Below are positions 33,778-42,526 of a DNA stretch of 64,000 bases, piece after piece (position 1 is the first letter of the stretch; each line of letters starts with the position of its first letter). Origin of the DNA: Chryseobacterium taklimakanense (GTDB lineage Bacteria > Bacteroidota > Bacteroidia > Flavobacteriales > Weeksellaceae); contig NZ_LT906465.1 in assembly GCF_900187185.1 (NCBI RefSeq), forward strand, positions 2,604,001 through 2,668,000, given 5' to 3'. The translations under genes were made by a program, and so were the position numbers. The notes under the pieces were generated by a model. That model was not told the DNA's origin. It made no database searches and was given only the letters and a program-made list of their open reading frames with translations.

Positions 33778-34522
33778 TTTATTTAAACAGAATTTTATCA
33801 CAAAAATATTAGCAGAAGCATTATTGCAGGTTTTGATTCTAATTCCTTTTGCAATTTTATTTCTAAAAGATAAAACAAAAGTTAATTTTCAAAGATTGCT
33901 AATCTTTGTCCTTTGTTATGTCGTTTATCAGTTATGCCTTGTTTTTCCAAAAATAAATTCGACTTTCGATTTCATAACAAGCAGTTGGAATTGGGATGGA
34001 AAAGTTTATGGAATTATTTTCGGTATTTTATCCTATTTTACTTTTAATAAATACTTTATTGAAAACGATTTCTTCACTTTTAGACAAAATAAAGACGGCT
34101 TCAAAAAAGCAAAAATTGGAGCAATTTTAGTAGTTTTAATATCCACAGTCATTTGGTTTTTATTGGGAAATCAAAAATTTGATTTAGAAACTTTGGCATT
34201 TCAAATTTCGGTTCCTGGAATTGATGAAGAAATAATGTTTAGAGGAATATTACTCGGACTTTTGTCAACTGCTCTAAAAGACAATTTTTCAATTTTTGGA
34301 AATCCGAGTGTGTTAATTACAGCAGTTCTTTTCGGTTTTATGCACGCACTAACTCTTGATAAAGGTTTTTCGATTGATTTTGATGCGGTATATTTTATAC
34401 AAACAGGTTTTGCAGGATATATTTGGGGATGGATAACTATAAAAAGCAGAAGTATTTTGCTTGCGATTTTATCACACAACTTTAGTAACTTTTTTGGGAC
34501 TTTATCAACGATGATTAAATGA
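33770..34522 (+). CDS. CPBP family intramembrane glutamic protease
   Basis: A 250-residue membrane protein with about seven hydrophobic segments. It has the three CPBP/Rce1 motifs: EEIMFRG (E153, E154, R158), FGFMHAL (H192) and LSHNFSN (H236). All predicted catalytic residues are present, so it should be active. Family members process prenylated proteins in eukaryotes and, in bacteria, act in bacteriocin maturation or self-immunity. Its start overlaps rteC and its stop overlaps the next gene (ATGA), so it is translated in step with both. A role in handling a peptide is inference from family and from the two other protease-like products nearby. Confidence 0.9.
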   Translation: MRNLFKQNFITKILAEALLQVLILIPFAILFLKDKTKVNFQRLLIFVLCYVVYQLCLVFPKINSTFDFITSSWNWDGKVYGIIFGILSYFTFNKYFIENDFFTFRQNKDGFKKAKIGAILVVLISTVIWFLLGNQKFDLETLAFQISVPGIDEEIMFRGILLGLLSTALKDNFSIFGNPSVLITAVLFGFMHALTLDKGFSIDFDAVYFIQTGFAGYIWGWITIKSRSILLAILSHNFSNFFGTLSTMIK

Positions 34523-35685
34523 AATATTTACAATTACTATTTTTCCTTTTTAGCGGATTTCTATTCTCGCAAAACTTAAAGAAAATCAAAGTTATCGATT
34601 CACAAGATTCGAAACCGATTTCCAATGTGCGACTTCTTTTCTCTAATGAGGTGGTCTATTCCAATGATGATGGATTCGCCTTAATTCCTGAAAATGTAAA
34701 GAATTTAGAAACTTCAAAATCAGGATATCAAACTGAAAAATTGAATAAAGTTTCGGAAATAATTTCTTTGACGCCACTTTATCAGGACATCGAGGAAGTA
34801 AAGATTGTAAATATAGATGTGAAGAAAATATTTAAAGACGTTTCCAACCGATATTCCGAAATTTATTACGACAAATCCGCGATTTATGATGTTACTTTTA
34901 AACAGAGAGCATTTGAAAATAACGACATGAAATTGCTGATGATTGCCCACGGAAAATTTTGGAGCAGAGATGGAAGTTACAATTCCAAGGAAGCATTCAA
35001 CAATAAGTTTGATAATTTTGTGCAACTCCAAATTGATGATTTAAGATATTTAAAATCAAAACCTTATGAAAATTTTATTAAAGTTAAAAAGCAAGATAAA
35101 GGACATGATTATATCGGAAGTCTATTTTTCAGTTATGAATTATTCAACATCAATCGTTTTATCGGTTTCAAAAAATCACTTACAACAGGAAGATTAATTC
35201 ATGAAAATAAAGAAGAACAGGAAATTTCATTTTCCATAAAAACAGATGAAAACCTTTTGTATAGAGGGAGAATTACCTACAACAAAAAAGACAAAGCGAT
35301 TACCTATTATGAAATGAATTTCCGCCAAAGCAATTTTCCGCCCGAAAAAATGAAAGATGAAAACGGAAAAGAATATTTTCGGCAACGTGGTGACGGAACT
35401 ATAATTTTCGATTTCTATAAAAATGGTGAAAAATATGTTCCCTCAAAAGTGAGCGTGGTTGCGGAAGGTTTCAAAACAATTACGGATGCAAAAACGTTTG
35501 AATTACGTTCCGCGAGAGAAATTATTTTCAAAAACTTTCAACCAACAGAAGCAAAAGGCGTTGAAAATCCTGTGGAAATATATAAACCCTTTTGGAACAA
35601 AATGAAAGTTTCTGAGGATAAAGGCGAAGTTCTATTAAGCAAAGAAGAAGAACAATTTATAAATGAAAAAACTGATGAAGAATAA
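34519..35685 (+). CDS. Secreted protein with N-terminal carboxypeptidase-regulatory-like domain
   Basis: A 388-residue exported protein: signal peptide MKYLQLLFFLFSGFLFSQ, then a short beta-sandwich resembling CarboxypepD_reg-like domains (KIKVIDSQDSKPISNVRLLF, YSNDDGFALIPENV). The remaining 300 residues are a family common beside outer-membrane receptors in Bacteroidetes, rich in aromatic and Lys residues; no catalytic motif is recognisable. The start overlaps the CPBP gene by four bases and the end overlaps the GLPGLI gene by 23. Location is probably periplasm or outer membrane. Confidence 0.8.
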   Translation: MKYLQLLFFLFSGFLFSQNLKKIKVIDSQDSKPISNVRLLFSNEVVYSNDDGFALIPENVKNLETSKSGYQTEKLNKVSEIISLTPLYQDIEEVKIVNIDVKKIFKDVSNRYSEIYYDKSAIYDVTFKQRAFENNDMKLLMIAHGKFWSRDGSYNSKEAFNNKFDNFVQLQIDDLRYLKSKPYENFIKVKKQDKGHDYIGSLFFSYELFNINRFIGFKKSLTTGRLIHENKEEQEISFSIKTDENLLYRGRITYNKKDKAITYYEMNFRQSNFPPEKMKDENGKEYFRQRGDGTIIFDFYKNGEKYVPSKVSVVAEGFKTITDAKTFELRSAREIIFKNFQPTEAKGVENPVEIYKPFWNKMKVSEDKGEVLLSKEEEQFINEKTDEE

Positions 35686-36508
35686 ATTTTTGATTTTATT
35701 GGCGCTTTTTGGTTTCCTTGCAAACTCACAAACGCACCGTTTCATCTATGATGTGGAATATAAAAAAGATTCTACTTCCACTTTGATGACCAAGGAAAAT
35801 TGGCATTTGGATATTTTTCCGACCCATTCCGATTATTATTCCCGAGATTTTTTTGTTGCAGATTCGTTGATTAACAACAATATCCCTTTTCCAAAAGAGA
35901 TGAAACTCAATACTTCAAATATTATTTCGCACAAAAAAGGAAGCCAAGATTTTGAAGAATACGATTTACTTGAAAATACGGTTCTAAACCTAAAATCAAA
36001 AGATTCGCAGATTTGGAAACTATCGGATGAAAAAAAAGTCATCAATGGTCTTACTTTACAAAAGGCGACTACAAATTGGGGAAAAAGAAATTGGATGGCT
36101 TGGTTTGCAAAGGAAATCCATTTTCAGGAAGGACCATATAAATTTCACGGATTGCCTGGATTGATTGTAGAACTTGAGGACGATAAGGGAAACTATAAAT
36201 TTTCATTGGTAAAATCTGAAAACTTTAAAGAATCGCAAGAAAACCAATTCATCGAAATGTCAAAGAAAATGGGCGTTCCCGTAACTTGGGAAAAGTACAA
36301 AAGTTCCAAACTTTCTTACTACGATTCTCCTGTGAACTTCATTAAAAATGCAATTGGTTCTTCAAATAATTCTGAATTCTTCTTGAATGACGGAACTGTG
36401 GTGAACTCGAAAAACCAAAGAGAAATCAATGAGACGTTGCGAACTCAATTGAAGAAATTTAATAATCCGATTGAGTTGGATAAGGCGATTGTGTATCCGA
36501 ATAAATAA
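35663..36508 (+). CDS. GLPGLI family protein
   Basis: A 281-residue exported protein of the Bacteroidetes GLPGLI family, named for the motif seen here in KFHGLPGLIVELEDDKGNY (about residues 166-184). The signal peptide is best seen from the second Met (residue 5): MKNKFLILLALFGFLANSQ. AWFAKEIHFQEGPYKF before the motif is also typical. Function is unknown; members often neighbour outer-membrane receptors and carboxypeptidase-regulatory-like proteins, as here. The start lies inside the preceding gene. Confidence 0.93.
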   Translation: MKKLMKNKFLILLALFGFLANSQTHRFIYDVEYKKDSTSTLMTKENWHLDIFPTHSDYYSRDFFVADSLINNNIPFPKEMKLNTSNIISHKKGSQDFEEYDLLENTVLNLKSKDSQIWKLSDEKKVINGLTLQKATTNWGKRNWMAWFAKEIHFQEGPYKFHGLPGLIVELEDDKGNYKFSLVKSENFKESQENQFIEMSKKMGVPVTWEKYKSSKLSYYDSPVNFIKNAIGSSNNSEFFLNDGTVVNSKNQREINETLRTQLKKFNNPIELDKAIVYPNK

Positions 36509-36535
36509 TTGGTAATTCTTTAAAATATTGATGAT

Positions 36536-37264
36536 ATGAAATTAACCCGTTTTCTTTTTTTCTCACTTTTTGCAATTTCCTGTAGTGCGCAAAACTACGA
36601 TGTAATCTCGAAAGTCAGAGAAAAACAACTAGAGGTTCAGAACCAAAATAATGCGCTCGATTTTAATAGAGTAAAAGAAGAATTGGCAATTAAAGGTGAA
36701 AAAATGGGGCCATTTACATACGGCATTTTTCCATATCCCGATTATGACAGCATTAGTAAAAACACCTTTGCAGGAATTGGAACACTTGGAAACTTCTACG
36801 GAATTGATGTGAACGGCAAAAAGGTAGTTTATACAAGTTTTTTTGAAGGAAAGAGCAAACTAAATAAATATAGAATAAAAGGAAAAGACAATGTCTTTTT
36901 TACAATCGCTGTTTTGACTGATTTTGTTGATGATAAAGAATTTTCATCCATGAAGTCTCAAATTGTTTCAAGAAATTTCCCTGATGCAATTGGACAAGGT
37001 TATATCAAAACAAAGAATAATCAGATCGATTTTTCTGCATTTATTACAATAGAAAATGAGCAGTTTGCAATTGTGAATATGAAACTATATAATTTGAAAT
37101 ATGGTAAAATAATTCTAATTGCACCGCAAAAAGATGGCAGTTTAAGAAGTATGCAAATTCAAGAAAATCAGGATTTGACAACTGAAAATCTTAAAAAATA
37201 TTTAGAACAACTTCTTCACATTCCCGAGATTATTGATTTCTATTCTAACAGTAATACTATTTGA
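36536..37264 (+). CDS. Secreted protein of unknown function
   Basis: A 242-residue protein with a clear signal peptide (MKLTRFLFFSLFAISCSAQ; the Cys could also serve as a lipobox, but SAQ suits signal peptidase I). The mature part starts with a charged helix (REKQLEVQNQNNALDFNRVKEEL), followed by predicted strands and a C-terminal amphipathic segment. No known motif or Cys pair is visible. I do not recognise the family. It sits between the GLPGLI gene (27 bp) and the aspartyl protease gene in the same operon. Confidence 0.72.
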   Translation: MKLTRFLFFSLFAISCSAQNYDVISKVREKQLEVQNQNNALDFNRVKEELAIKGEKMGPFTYGIFPYPDYDSISKNTFAGIGTLGNFYGIDVNGKKVVYTSFFEGKSKLNKYRIKGKDNVFFTIAVLTDFVDDKEFSSMKSQIVSRNFPDAIGQGYIKTKNNQIDFSAFITIENEQFAIVNMKLYNLKYGKIILIAPQKDGSLRSMQIQENQDLTTENLKKYLEQLLHIPEIIDFYSNSNTI

Positions 37265-37272
37265 AAATCTTA

Positions 37273-38430
37273 ATGAAAAACTTTGCCTTACTATTCTTTT
37301 GTTTAATTTCTACAATGGTTTTCTCCCAAAAGAAACTTCCCATCATCAAATCCAATTCCCCAAATGTAAAAATCATTGAAAGCGGCGAAATAATAACGGA
37401 TTGGACTTTAAACCCAAAACTGAAACCCGATGTGTACACCACAGGAAAAATCGCCAAAACAAAATCGGTAAAACTTGTTACAGATATCGATTCTATTGAA
37501 GTTAAACTAAAACCAAAGCAAAAATTTGATTTTATTGTTTTGTTAAAAGGCAAAGATTCTTGCCACACGACATTTGAAAGTCCCGAAATTGTAAACTTTT
37601 CCAAAGCGAAACCTGTCTTACGAGATACAATTCCCTTTCAAATTACGGAGTTCAACAATATCAAAGTAAAATCGGTTCTCAATAAAAAAGACACTATTTT
37701 TCTCACTTTTGATACAGGTTCGATAGATTTCTATATGATAAAATCATCCATAAAAAAATTCTTAAATCCCGAAGGAAAAAAGTTGACGATGGACGACATT
37801 AGTGACAATAATTTTAAAATCGGAAATCTTGAATGGAAACATCAGCAGATTTATCCTATCGATACAACAGGACAAGGAACGGGCGGAATGTTTGGTTGGA
37901 ACGCTTTCGACGGAAAAGTCTTGGAAATCGATCATGATAAAAATTTGATGATTGCCCATTCCAAACTTCCCAAAATCAGCAAAGATTATGAAAAGTTTGA
38001 TATGGAATTGATGAAAGAACACTTTTGTATTTATCTAGATTTAGAACAGAACGGCAAAAAACATAAAACCCGCTATCTTTTTGACAGCGGTTATCAAAGA
38101 GCCGTAATGTTGGATAATGATATTTTGAAAGAAATCAGTTTAGGAATTGAAAACTTTAAACTTATCAAGGAAACAAAAATGTATAACTCTCAAAACGAGG
38201 AAATCCCTGTAAAAACGGTTTTGCTTCCGAAATTGCATGTTGGAAAATATGTTTTACAGAGCGTTCCTGCACAAATAAATTCGCACAATAAACCTGCAGG
38301 TTTTAAAACTAATTTTTTAGGTAACGAGATTTTGAAAAGGTTCAATGCGATTTTAGATTTTCAGAACAATGTGGTTTATCTGAAACCGAATAAGCATTTT
38401 ATTGCAGAATATGCGGAAAAATTAAACTAA
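37273..38430 (+). CDS. Secreted two-lobed retropepsin-like aspartyl protease
   Basis: About 385 residues; the ATG at 37273 is used, giving signal peptide MKNFALLFFCLISTMVFSQ, rather than a TTG four codons upstream. Two aspartyl-protease signatures are visible: FLTFDTGSIDFYM (DTG at 147-149) and RYLFDSGYQRAVML (DSG at 271-273). The end LGNEILKRFNAILDFQNNVVYLKP is the closing strand motif of bacterial retropepsin-like proteins. Two active-site triplets in one chain resemble a pepsin-like bilobed arrangement, though the first 110 residues are unassigned. It should act in the periplasm or at the cell surface. Confidence 0.84.
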   Translation: MKNFALLFFCLISTMVFSQKKLPIIKSNSPNVKIIESGEIITDWTLNPKLKPDVYTTGKIAKTKSVKLVTDIDSIEVKLKPKQKFDFIVLLKGKDSCHTTFESPEIVNFSKAKPVLRDTIPFQITEFNNIKVKSVLNKKDTIFLTFDTGSIDFYMIKSSIKKFLNPEGKKLTMDDISDNNFKIGNLEWKHQQIYPIDTTGQGTGGMFGWNAFDGKVLEIDHDKNLMIAHSKLPKISKDYEKFDMELMKEHFCIYLDLEQNGKKHKTRYLFDSGYQRAVMLDNDILKEISLGIENFKLIKETKMYNSQNEEIPVKTVLLPKLHVGKYVLQSVPAQINSHNKPAGFKTNFLGNEILKRFNAILDFQNNVVYLKPNKHFIAEYAEKLN

Positions 38431-38445
38431 AAATATCAGTTAATT

Positions 38446-39318
38446 ATGAAAAATATTATTGTTTGTTTTGTTTCATTTTTATTTCTTACTTCTTGTCTGA
38501 AAACTAGTAATACACCTGTAAATTTAGTAAATCAAATGCAAAAGGCAGATAGTTTGAATTTACTTTCTGATAGCGCAACCCTTTCAAACTATACCCAAAA
38601 AAACTTGATTCCATTATTTCATTCATATAATGATTCCAAAAAAGCGATAATTTTAAAATATCTAACAAAATCAAAAGAGAAAAAGAATTTTTTATTAGCG
38701 GAAGAACTAATCAAAAAAAATCATGATAAAATAAGCAAATGTGATTTGGGAACCAAAGAACTAATTCAATATTACAATCAATACAGTACTTGCAATAAAA
38801 ACAGTGAATTAAGCCAAATCGATTGGAATCAGATTTATGAAGATGACCAAAAATACAGAAGATTGTTTAATAAATACCAAAGTAATCCTGAAAAAAGTGA
38901 CAGCATAACTCGTTTGATGATTAAACATGATTCAATAAGCAGGGAATTTGTAAAATCGTTGATAAAAAAACATACTTTAAAGAAAATACTTGATGAGGAT
39001 TGTGATTGTTTGGCAAGCAAAAGTATTTTTTATATTGCTCAACATAGCGACATGGAGATTAATTTCAGAAAGGAAATATTGGAATATGTGTCGAAATTAA
39101 ACTCCTTTTCTTTAGGCAATAAAGCATATCTAATCGATAGAGATTTAACGAGCGAGAAAAAGAAACAAAAATTTGGCACTCAGCTACAATTTGACGCAGA
39201 AACGAAAAAATTAGGGTCATATCCAATAGAAAACATAAAAAATGTCGATTCTTTAAGATACGAATATAATTTGCCAAAACTTAGTATATATTTAAAATTT
39301 GTTAATAAATTACGATGA
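38446..39318 (+). CDS. Lipoprotein with DUF6624-like C-terminal region
   Basis: A 290-residue lipoprotein (MKNIIVCFVSFLFLTSC, lipobox Cys17). The mature protein is highly charged and mostly helical. The C-terminal part around KKKQKFGTQLQFDAETKKLG and the final YEYNLPKLSIYLKF resembles the QxYGTQ-type block of DUF6624 proteins, a family of unknown function; this match is from memory of the motif and is moderate. It is 15 bp after the protease gene and overlaps the next gene by four bases. Confidence 0.72.
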   Translation: MKNIIVCFVSFLFLTSCLKTSNTPVNLVNQMQKADSLNLLSDSATLSNYTQKNLIPLFHSYNDSKKAIILKYLTKSKEKKNFLLAEELIKKNHDKISKCDLGTKELIQYYNQYSTCNKNSELSQIDWNQIYEDDQKYRRLFNKYQSNPEKSDSITRLMIKHDSISREFVKSLIKKHTLKKILDEDCDCLASKSIFYIAQHSDMEINFRKEILEYVSKLNSFSLGNKAYLIDRDLTSEKKKQKFGTQLQFDAETKKLGSYPIENIKNVDSLRYEYNLPKLSIYLKFVNKLR

Positions 39319-40187
39319 AATTCAAACACCTTTATTTATTAATATTCATATTGTTTTCCAATTGGTTTTCCTCGCAAATCATACACGGAACCATCATTTC
39401 CAACGAAACCAAAAAACCCGTTCCTTTTGCCAAAATCGGAATTCAAAACGAAATTTTGGGAGCAATTGCAGATGAAAAAGGAAGCTTTTCTTTAGATTTC
39501 ACCAATGTGAATAATAGCGGAAACTTAATTGTGGCAGTCGCGGGTTTTAAACCTTTTCAGATTTCGGTTGGCAAATTTATTTCCCAAAACAATCATCAGA
39601 TTTTCTTGGAAGAAAGAATCAGCGATATTCCTGAAATCGCGATTACGCCGATAAAATTCAAAGATGCAAATCTCGGTTACAACTCAAAATCCAAAAGCAT
39701 TCATATCGATTATCTTTCGAAAAACTCGAAGAATGTCAAAAAACGCTATTCCGAAGAAGAACTCAACCAACCGCAAAGCGAAATCGCCATTTCGATTGAG
39801 CCAAAGAAAAATACGAAACTGATGAAAATTAATTTGAATTTTGCACAGTTCACTTTAGATAAGCCAATTCCTGCAAGATTCAATATTTATGATGAAAAAG
39901 ATGGGAAACCGAATCAATTAGTTAATTCACAAGACCTTGTTTTTGAAATTTCGAAGGATGCGATAAAAGACGGCGTTTGCACACTCGATGTTTCAAGAAA
40001 AAACATTTGGCTGAAAGGAAAACATTTTATCAGCTTTCAACCATTGGACAGAAATTTTGAAGGGAATTTCTTTGTAAGCGCAGGATTTTTAGGAAAAGCG
40101 TTTCAAAGAAGTTACCTCGAACCGTGGCGAGTTCTTCCGGCAAGTATTGTTCCTGCCATAAATGTGGACGTGAAAATTGAGAGATAA
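39315..40187 (+). CDS. Carboxypeptidase-regulatory-like secreted protein (paralogue of 42606-43475)
   Basis: A 290-residue exported protein with signal peptide ending near WFSSQ. It has a CarboxypepD_reg-like beta-sandwich (HGTIISNETKKPVPFAKIGI, GAIADEKGSFSLDF) followed by a domain with KLMKINLNFAQFTLDKPIPA, LVFEISKDAIKDGV and the end VPAINVDVKIE. The same order of blocks occurs in the product of 42606-43475, so the two are paralogues. Such domains often cap outer-membrane transporters or act alone as adhesins. It ends the eight-gene operon. Confidence 0.82.
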   Translation: MKFKHLYLLIFILFSNWFSSQIIHGTIISNETKKPVPFAKIGIQNEILGAIADEKGSFSLDFTNVNNSGNLIVAVAGFKPFQISVGKFISQNNHQIFLEERISDIPEIAITPIKFKDANLGYNSKSKSIHIDYLSKNSKNVKKRYSEEELNQPQSEIAISIEPKKNTKLMKINLNFAQFTLDKPIPARFNIYDEKDGKPNQLVNSQDLVFEISKDAIKDGVCTLDVSRKNIWLKGKHFISFQPLDRNFEGNFFVSAGFLGKAFQRSYLEPWRVLPASIVPAINVDVKIER

Positions 40188-40611
40188 ATTAGGAAATATT
40201 TGAGTAAAAAAACCTTATTCGTTTATTAAAGAAATCCAAGCCTTTGTTAATAATGGAAAATAGCGGAGTTGGCACGATATTGCTAAGCGAATTGGGGGAG
40301 AATACTTGTTGCCCATTACTCATTACACCGCTGCGCAAAGTCTCCCGACTTTTGAGAATATTTAAAACTTTAACCCAAAGTTCTTACATTATAATAATCA
40401 CCCAACTTGTGTAACACCTGAAAAACACCTTTCTTTCAAGATTTACCTCGTCAGAAATTTGTTGAGGTTTTTGTCGTTTTTCAAAAAAATACGCTCCGAT
40501 ACACCTTCGCATCGTACTCGTTCAAAAATTTCATACCCAACTTGGGAAAACCTTGGGTGTTTTATTTTCCCGTAATTCCAAAATTTGTCAAAACAAAACA
40601 AATCAAAAATT
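40188..40611. other. Gene-free stretch with hairpins between cargo operon and replication module 1
   Basis: About 420 bp without a convincing gene. ACCTC/GAGGT (40445-40449, 40464-40468) before a T-run may terminate the cargo operon. AAAGTC/GACTTT (40337-40342, 40347-40352) forms a small hairpin. ACCCAA/TTGGGT (40535-40540, 40553-40558) followed by TGTTTTATTTT looks like a terminator or attenuator just before the next gene. ACCCAACTTG is repeated at 40400-40409 and 40535-40544. An origin or regulatory role is possible but not shown. Confidence 0.55.
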
Positions 40612-40869
40612 ATGGTAACAAACATCATCACTCAGGAAGACTTGCAGAACTTCAAAACAGAACTCATTGAAGAGATCAAAAATCTCTTTCATTTCAAGAC
40701 AACCGAACAAAAATTATGGTTAAAATCTGCAGAAGTGAGGGAGATGCTGAAGATTTCAGCAGGAACACTTCAAACTTTACGAATCAATGGGACTTTAAGG
40801 TTTTCCAAAGTCGGTGGAACACTTTATTACAATTACGAGGACATCGAAAAAATGTTGAATCAAAAATAA
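40612..40869 (+). CDS. Small helix-turn-helix (excisionase/MerR-like) DNA-binding protein
   Basis: An 85-residue protein; the ATG at 40612 is preferred over a TTG nine codons earlier. A charged N-terminal helix precedes a winged-helix Xis/MerR-like domain: KLWLKSAEVREMLKISAGTL, then LRINGTLRFSKVGGTLYYNYEDI, the pattern of HTH_17 proteins. Such genes in Bacteroidetes ICEs and mobilisable elements lie just before replication initiators, as here (the next gene is 6 bp away). It could act as excisionase or as a replication regulator. Confidence 0.84.
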   Translation: MVTNIITQEDLQNFKTELIEEIKNLFHFKTTEQKLWLKSAEVREMLKISAGTLQTLRINGTLRFSKVGGTLYYNYEDIEKMLNQK

Positions 40870-40875
40870 AGAGTT

Positions 40876-41748
40876 ATGAACTACATTCGGCATTTAACAG
40901 GTTTTTTCGATAAAATTCAGAATGATGAGCAACTGAATCCTACACACATCAGTCTGTATCTCGCATTGTTTCAGTTTTGGAATCTCAATCTCTTTCGAAA
41001 TCCAATCAGCATTTCCCGAAACGAGATGATGAAACTTAGCAAAATTTCGGCTTATGGAACTTACCACAAATGCATCAAGGAACTACACCAATTTGGATAT
41101 ATTGAATATTTACCGTCCTTCAATCCATACAAAGGAAGTTTGGTGCATCTATTTGACTTTGGAGATTTAGACAAAATTAACAGTGAAGAAAATTTTATTC
41201 AAAACCAAAAAATTACCCATGCAAAAAATGAACAGGAACCCGTTCAAAAATCGCACGACAATCATATCAAAAAACAGACGGGTGCTGAACAAGTAATGAA
41301 CAGCAATGATACCAAAATTCATACAGGTTCTGAACAAGCATTGATGCCTTATAAAAACCTATCAAACTATAAAAACTTTACAAAGAGAGCGGCGCAACCA
41401 CAAAGGTTATTGGTAGAAGAAAATAGATTTAATTCAAAAATGGAAAAACAAGGTTCCAACATTCCGCCCGAGTTATGGGAAGTGAAAATGTTTTTTGAGG
41501 AAAAAGATTCCACAATTTTGGAAGCCGAAAAATTTTTCAACTACTACGAAAGCAACGGTTGGCTTGTAGGTGGAAATTCTCTAATGAAAAATTGGCAGGC
41601 AAGTGCTAGAAAATGGCTTTTGAACAGCAAAAAATATGGTTTTGAAACTTCGAAATCTACAAATAGTGGATTTTCAAAAATGCCTTCCATTCCGAAAGCA
41701 AATCATCTAAATGCAAACACTCAAAAATCCTATCAAGAAAAACTCTGA
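40876..41748 (+). CDS. Replication-initiator-like helix-turn-helix protein
   Basis: A 290-residue protein. The N-terminus has a winged helix (HISLYLALFQFWNLNLFRNP, then MMKLSKISAYGTYHKCIKEL and FGYIEYLP), as in DnaD/phage replisome-organiser-like proteins. A polar linker follows at about 115-190. The C-terminal domain AEKFFNYYESNGWLVGGNS with MKNWQASARKWL is the short tryptophan-rich domain common at the end of such initiators. The product of 45257-45928 has the same plan. The gene is followed 14 bp later by a DnaC-like ATPase gene, a classic initiator/loader pair. Confidence 0.8.
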   Translation: MNYIRHLTGFFDKIQNDEQLNPTHISLYLALFQFWNLNLFRNPISISRNEMMKLSKISAYGTYHKCIKELHQFGYIEYLPSFNPYKGSLVHLFDFGDLDKINSEENFIQNQKITHAKNEQEPVQKSHDNHIKKQTGAEQVMNSNDTKIHTGSEQALMPYKNLSNYKNFTKRAAQPQRLLVEENRFNSKMEKQGSNIPPELWEVKMFFEEKDSTILEAEKFFNYYESNGWLVGGNSLMKNWQASARKWLLNSKKYGFETSKSTNSGFSKMPSIPKANHLNANTQKSYQEKL

Positions 41749-41762
41749 AAATTTCAACCATT

Positions 41763-42404
41763 ATGCAACTTCCCAAACGAGAAATTGAAATGTCATACGA
41801 TTACAGGCAAGTTGTGGCTCTGTTAACCAAAATCGCGCAGGATTTTCTTGGCAGAAAATTTGAAATTGCAGAAAACGAACGGGGAATTATTTTTGGAACA
41901 TTGGCGTGGTTTTTACAAGATGAATTGGTGGCAAAAGAAATGGACATCGACCTTAATAAAGGATTGATTTTAACAGGACCAATTGGTTGTGGAAAAACTA
42001 CTTTGATGATGTTGATGCAGAAATTCCCGTCCCAAAGAAAATCTTTCGGAATCATCTCTACTAGGCAGATTGTGTCAGAATTTATGCAGTCGGGTTACGA
42101 AACCATCGAGAAATATTCTCGGGGAAATCTTTATAACGAAACACGGCAACCTCGTGCCATTTGCTTTGATGATCTTGGAGCAGAATCAGCGTCCAAATAC
42201 TTCGGGAACGACTGCAATGTAATGGCAGAAATTCTCCTCACACGCTACGATTTATTTAAAGAAAAAGGATTGATAACGCATATTACGACCAATCTAACCG
42301 CAACAGAAATTGAAACCATTTACGGAAATAGACTACGTTCAAGAATGCGTGAAATGTTTAATCTTTTTGGATATGAAGAAAGTTGTTGGGATAAGAGAAA
42401 GTAA
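41763..42404 (+). CDS. DnaC/IstB-like AAA+ ATPase
   Basis: A 213-residue ATPase. Walker A GPIGCGKTT is near 74-82, Walker B ICFDDLG near 132-138, and sensor/arginine residues are seen in HITTNLTATEIETIYGNRLRSRM (the T-T-N sensor 1 and GxRxxSR box VII of DnaC-type proteins). It is probably a helicase loader acting with the initiator encoded just upstream. The three genes 40612-42404 form a compact replication module on the ICE. Confidence 0.86.
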   Translation: MQLPKREIEMSYDYRQVVALLTKIAQDFLGRKFEIAENERGIIFGTLAWFLQDELVAKEMDIDLNKGLILTGPIGCGKTTLMMLMQKFPSQRKSFGIISTRQIVSEFMQSGYETIEKYSRGNLYNETRQPRAICFDDLGAESASKYFGNDCNVMAEILLTRYDLFKEKGLITHITTNLTATEIETIYGNRLRSRMREMFNLFGYEESCWDKRK

Positions 42405-42460
42405 GGTTTATTCCAAAAATTTTAAATGTATATTTTGTATTTCTAACAATTTTTAAGCGA

Positions 42461-42490
42461 TACAAATGCTTACAAATGCTTATAAATGGT
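42461..42490 (+). repeat. Three tandem 10-bp iteron-like repeats
   Basis: TACAAATGCT is repeated exactly at 42461-42470 and 42471-42480, then TATAAATGGT at 42481-42490. The period equals about one helical turn. They lie 56 bp after the helicase-loader gene in a gene-free, A+T-rich stretch, as expected of initiator-binding iterons. Confidence 0.65.
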
Positions 42491-42526
42491 TTTGTGTCTA
42501 ATAATCAATAATTTATAAAATTTTAT

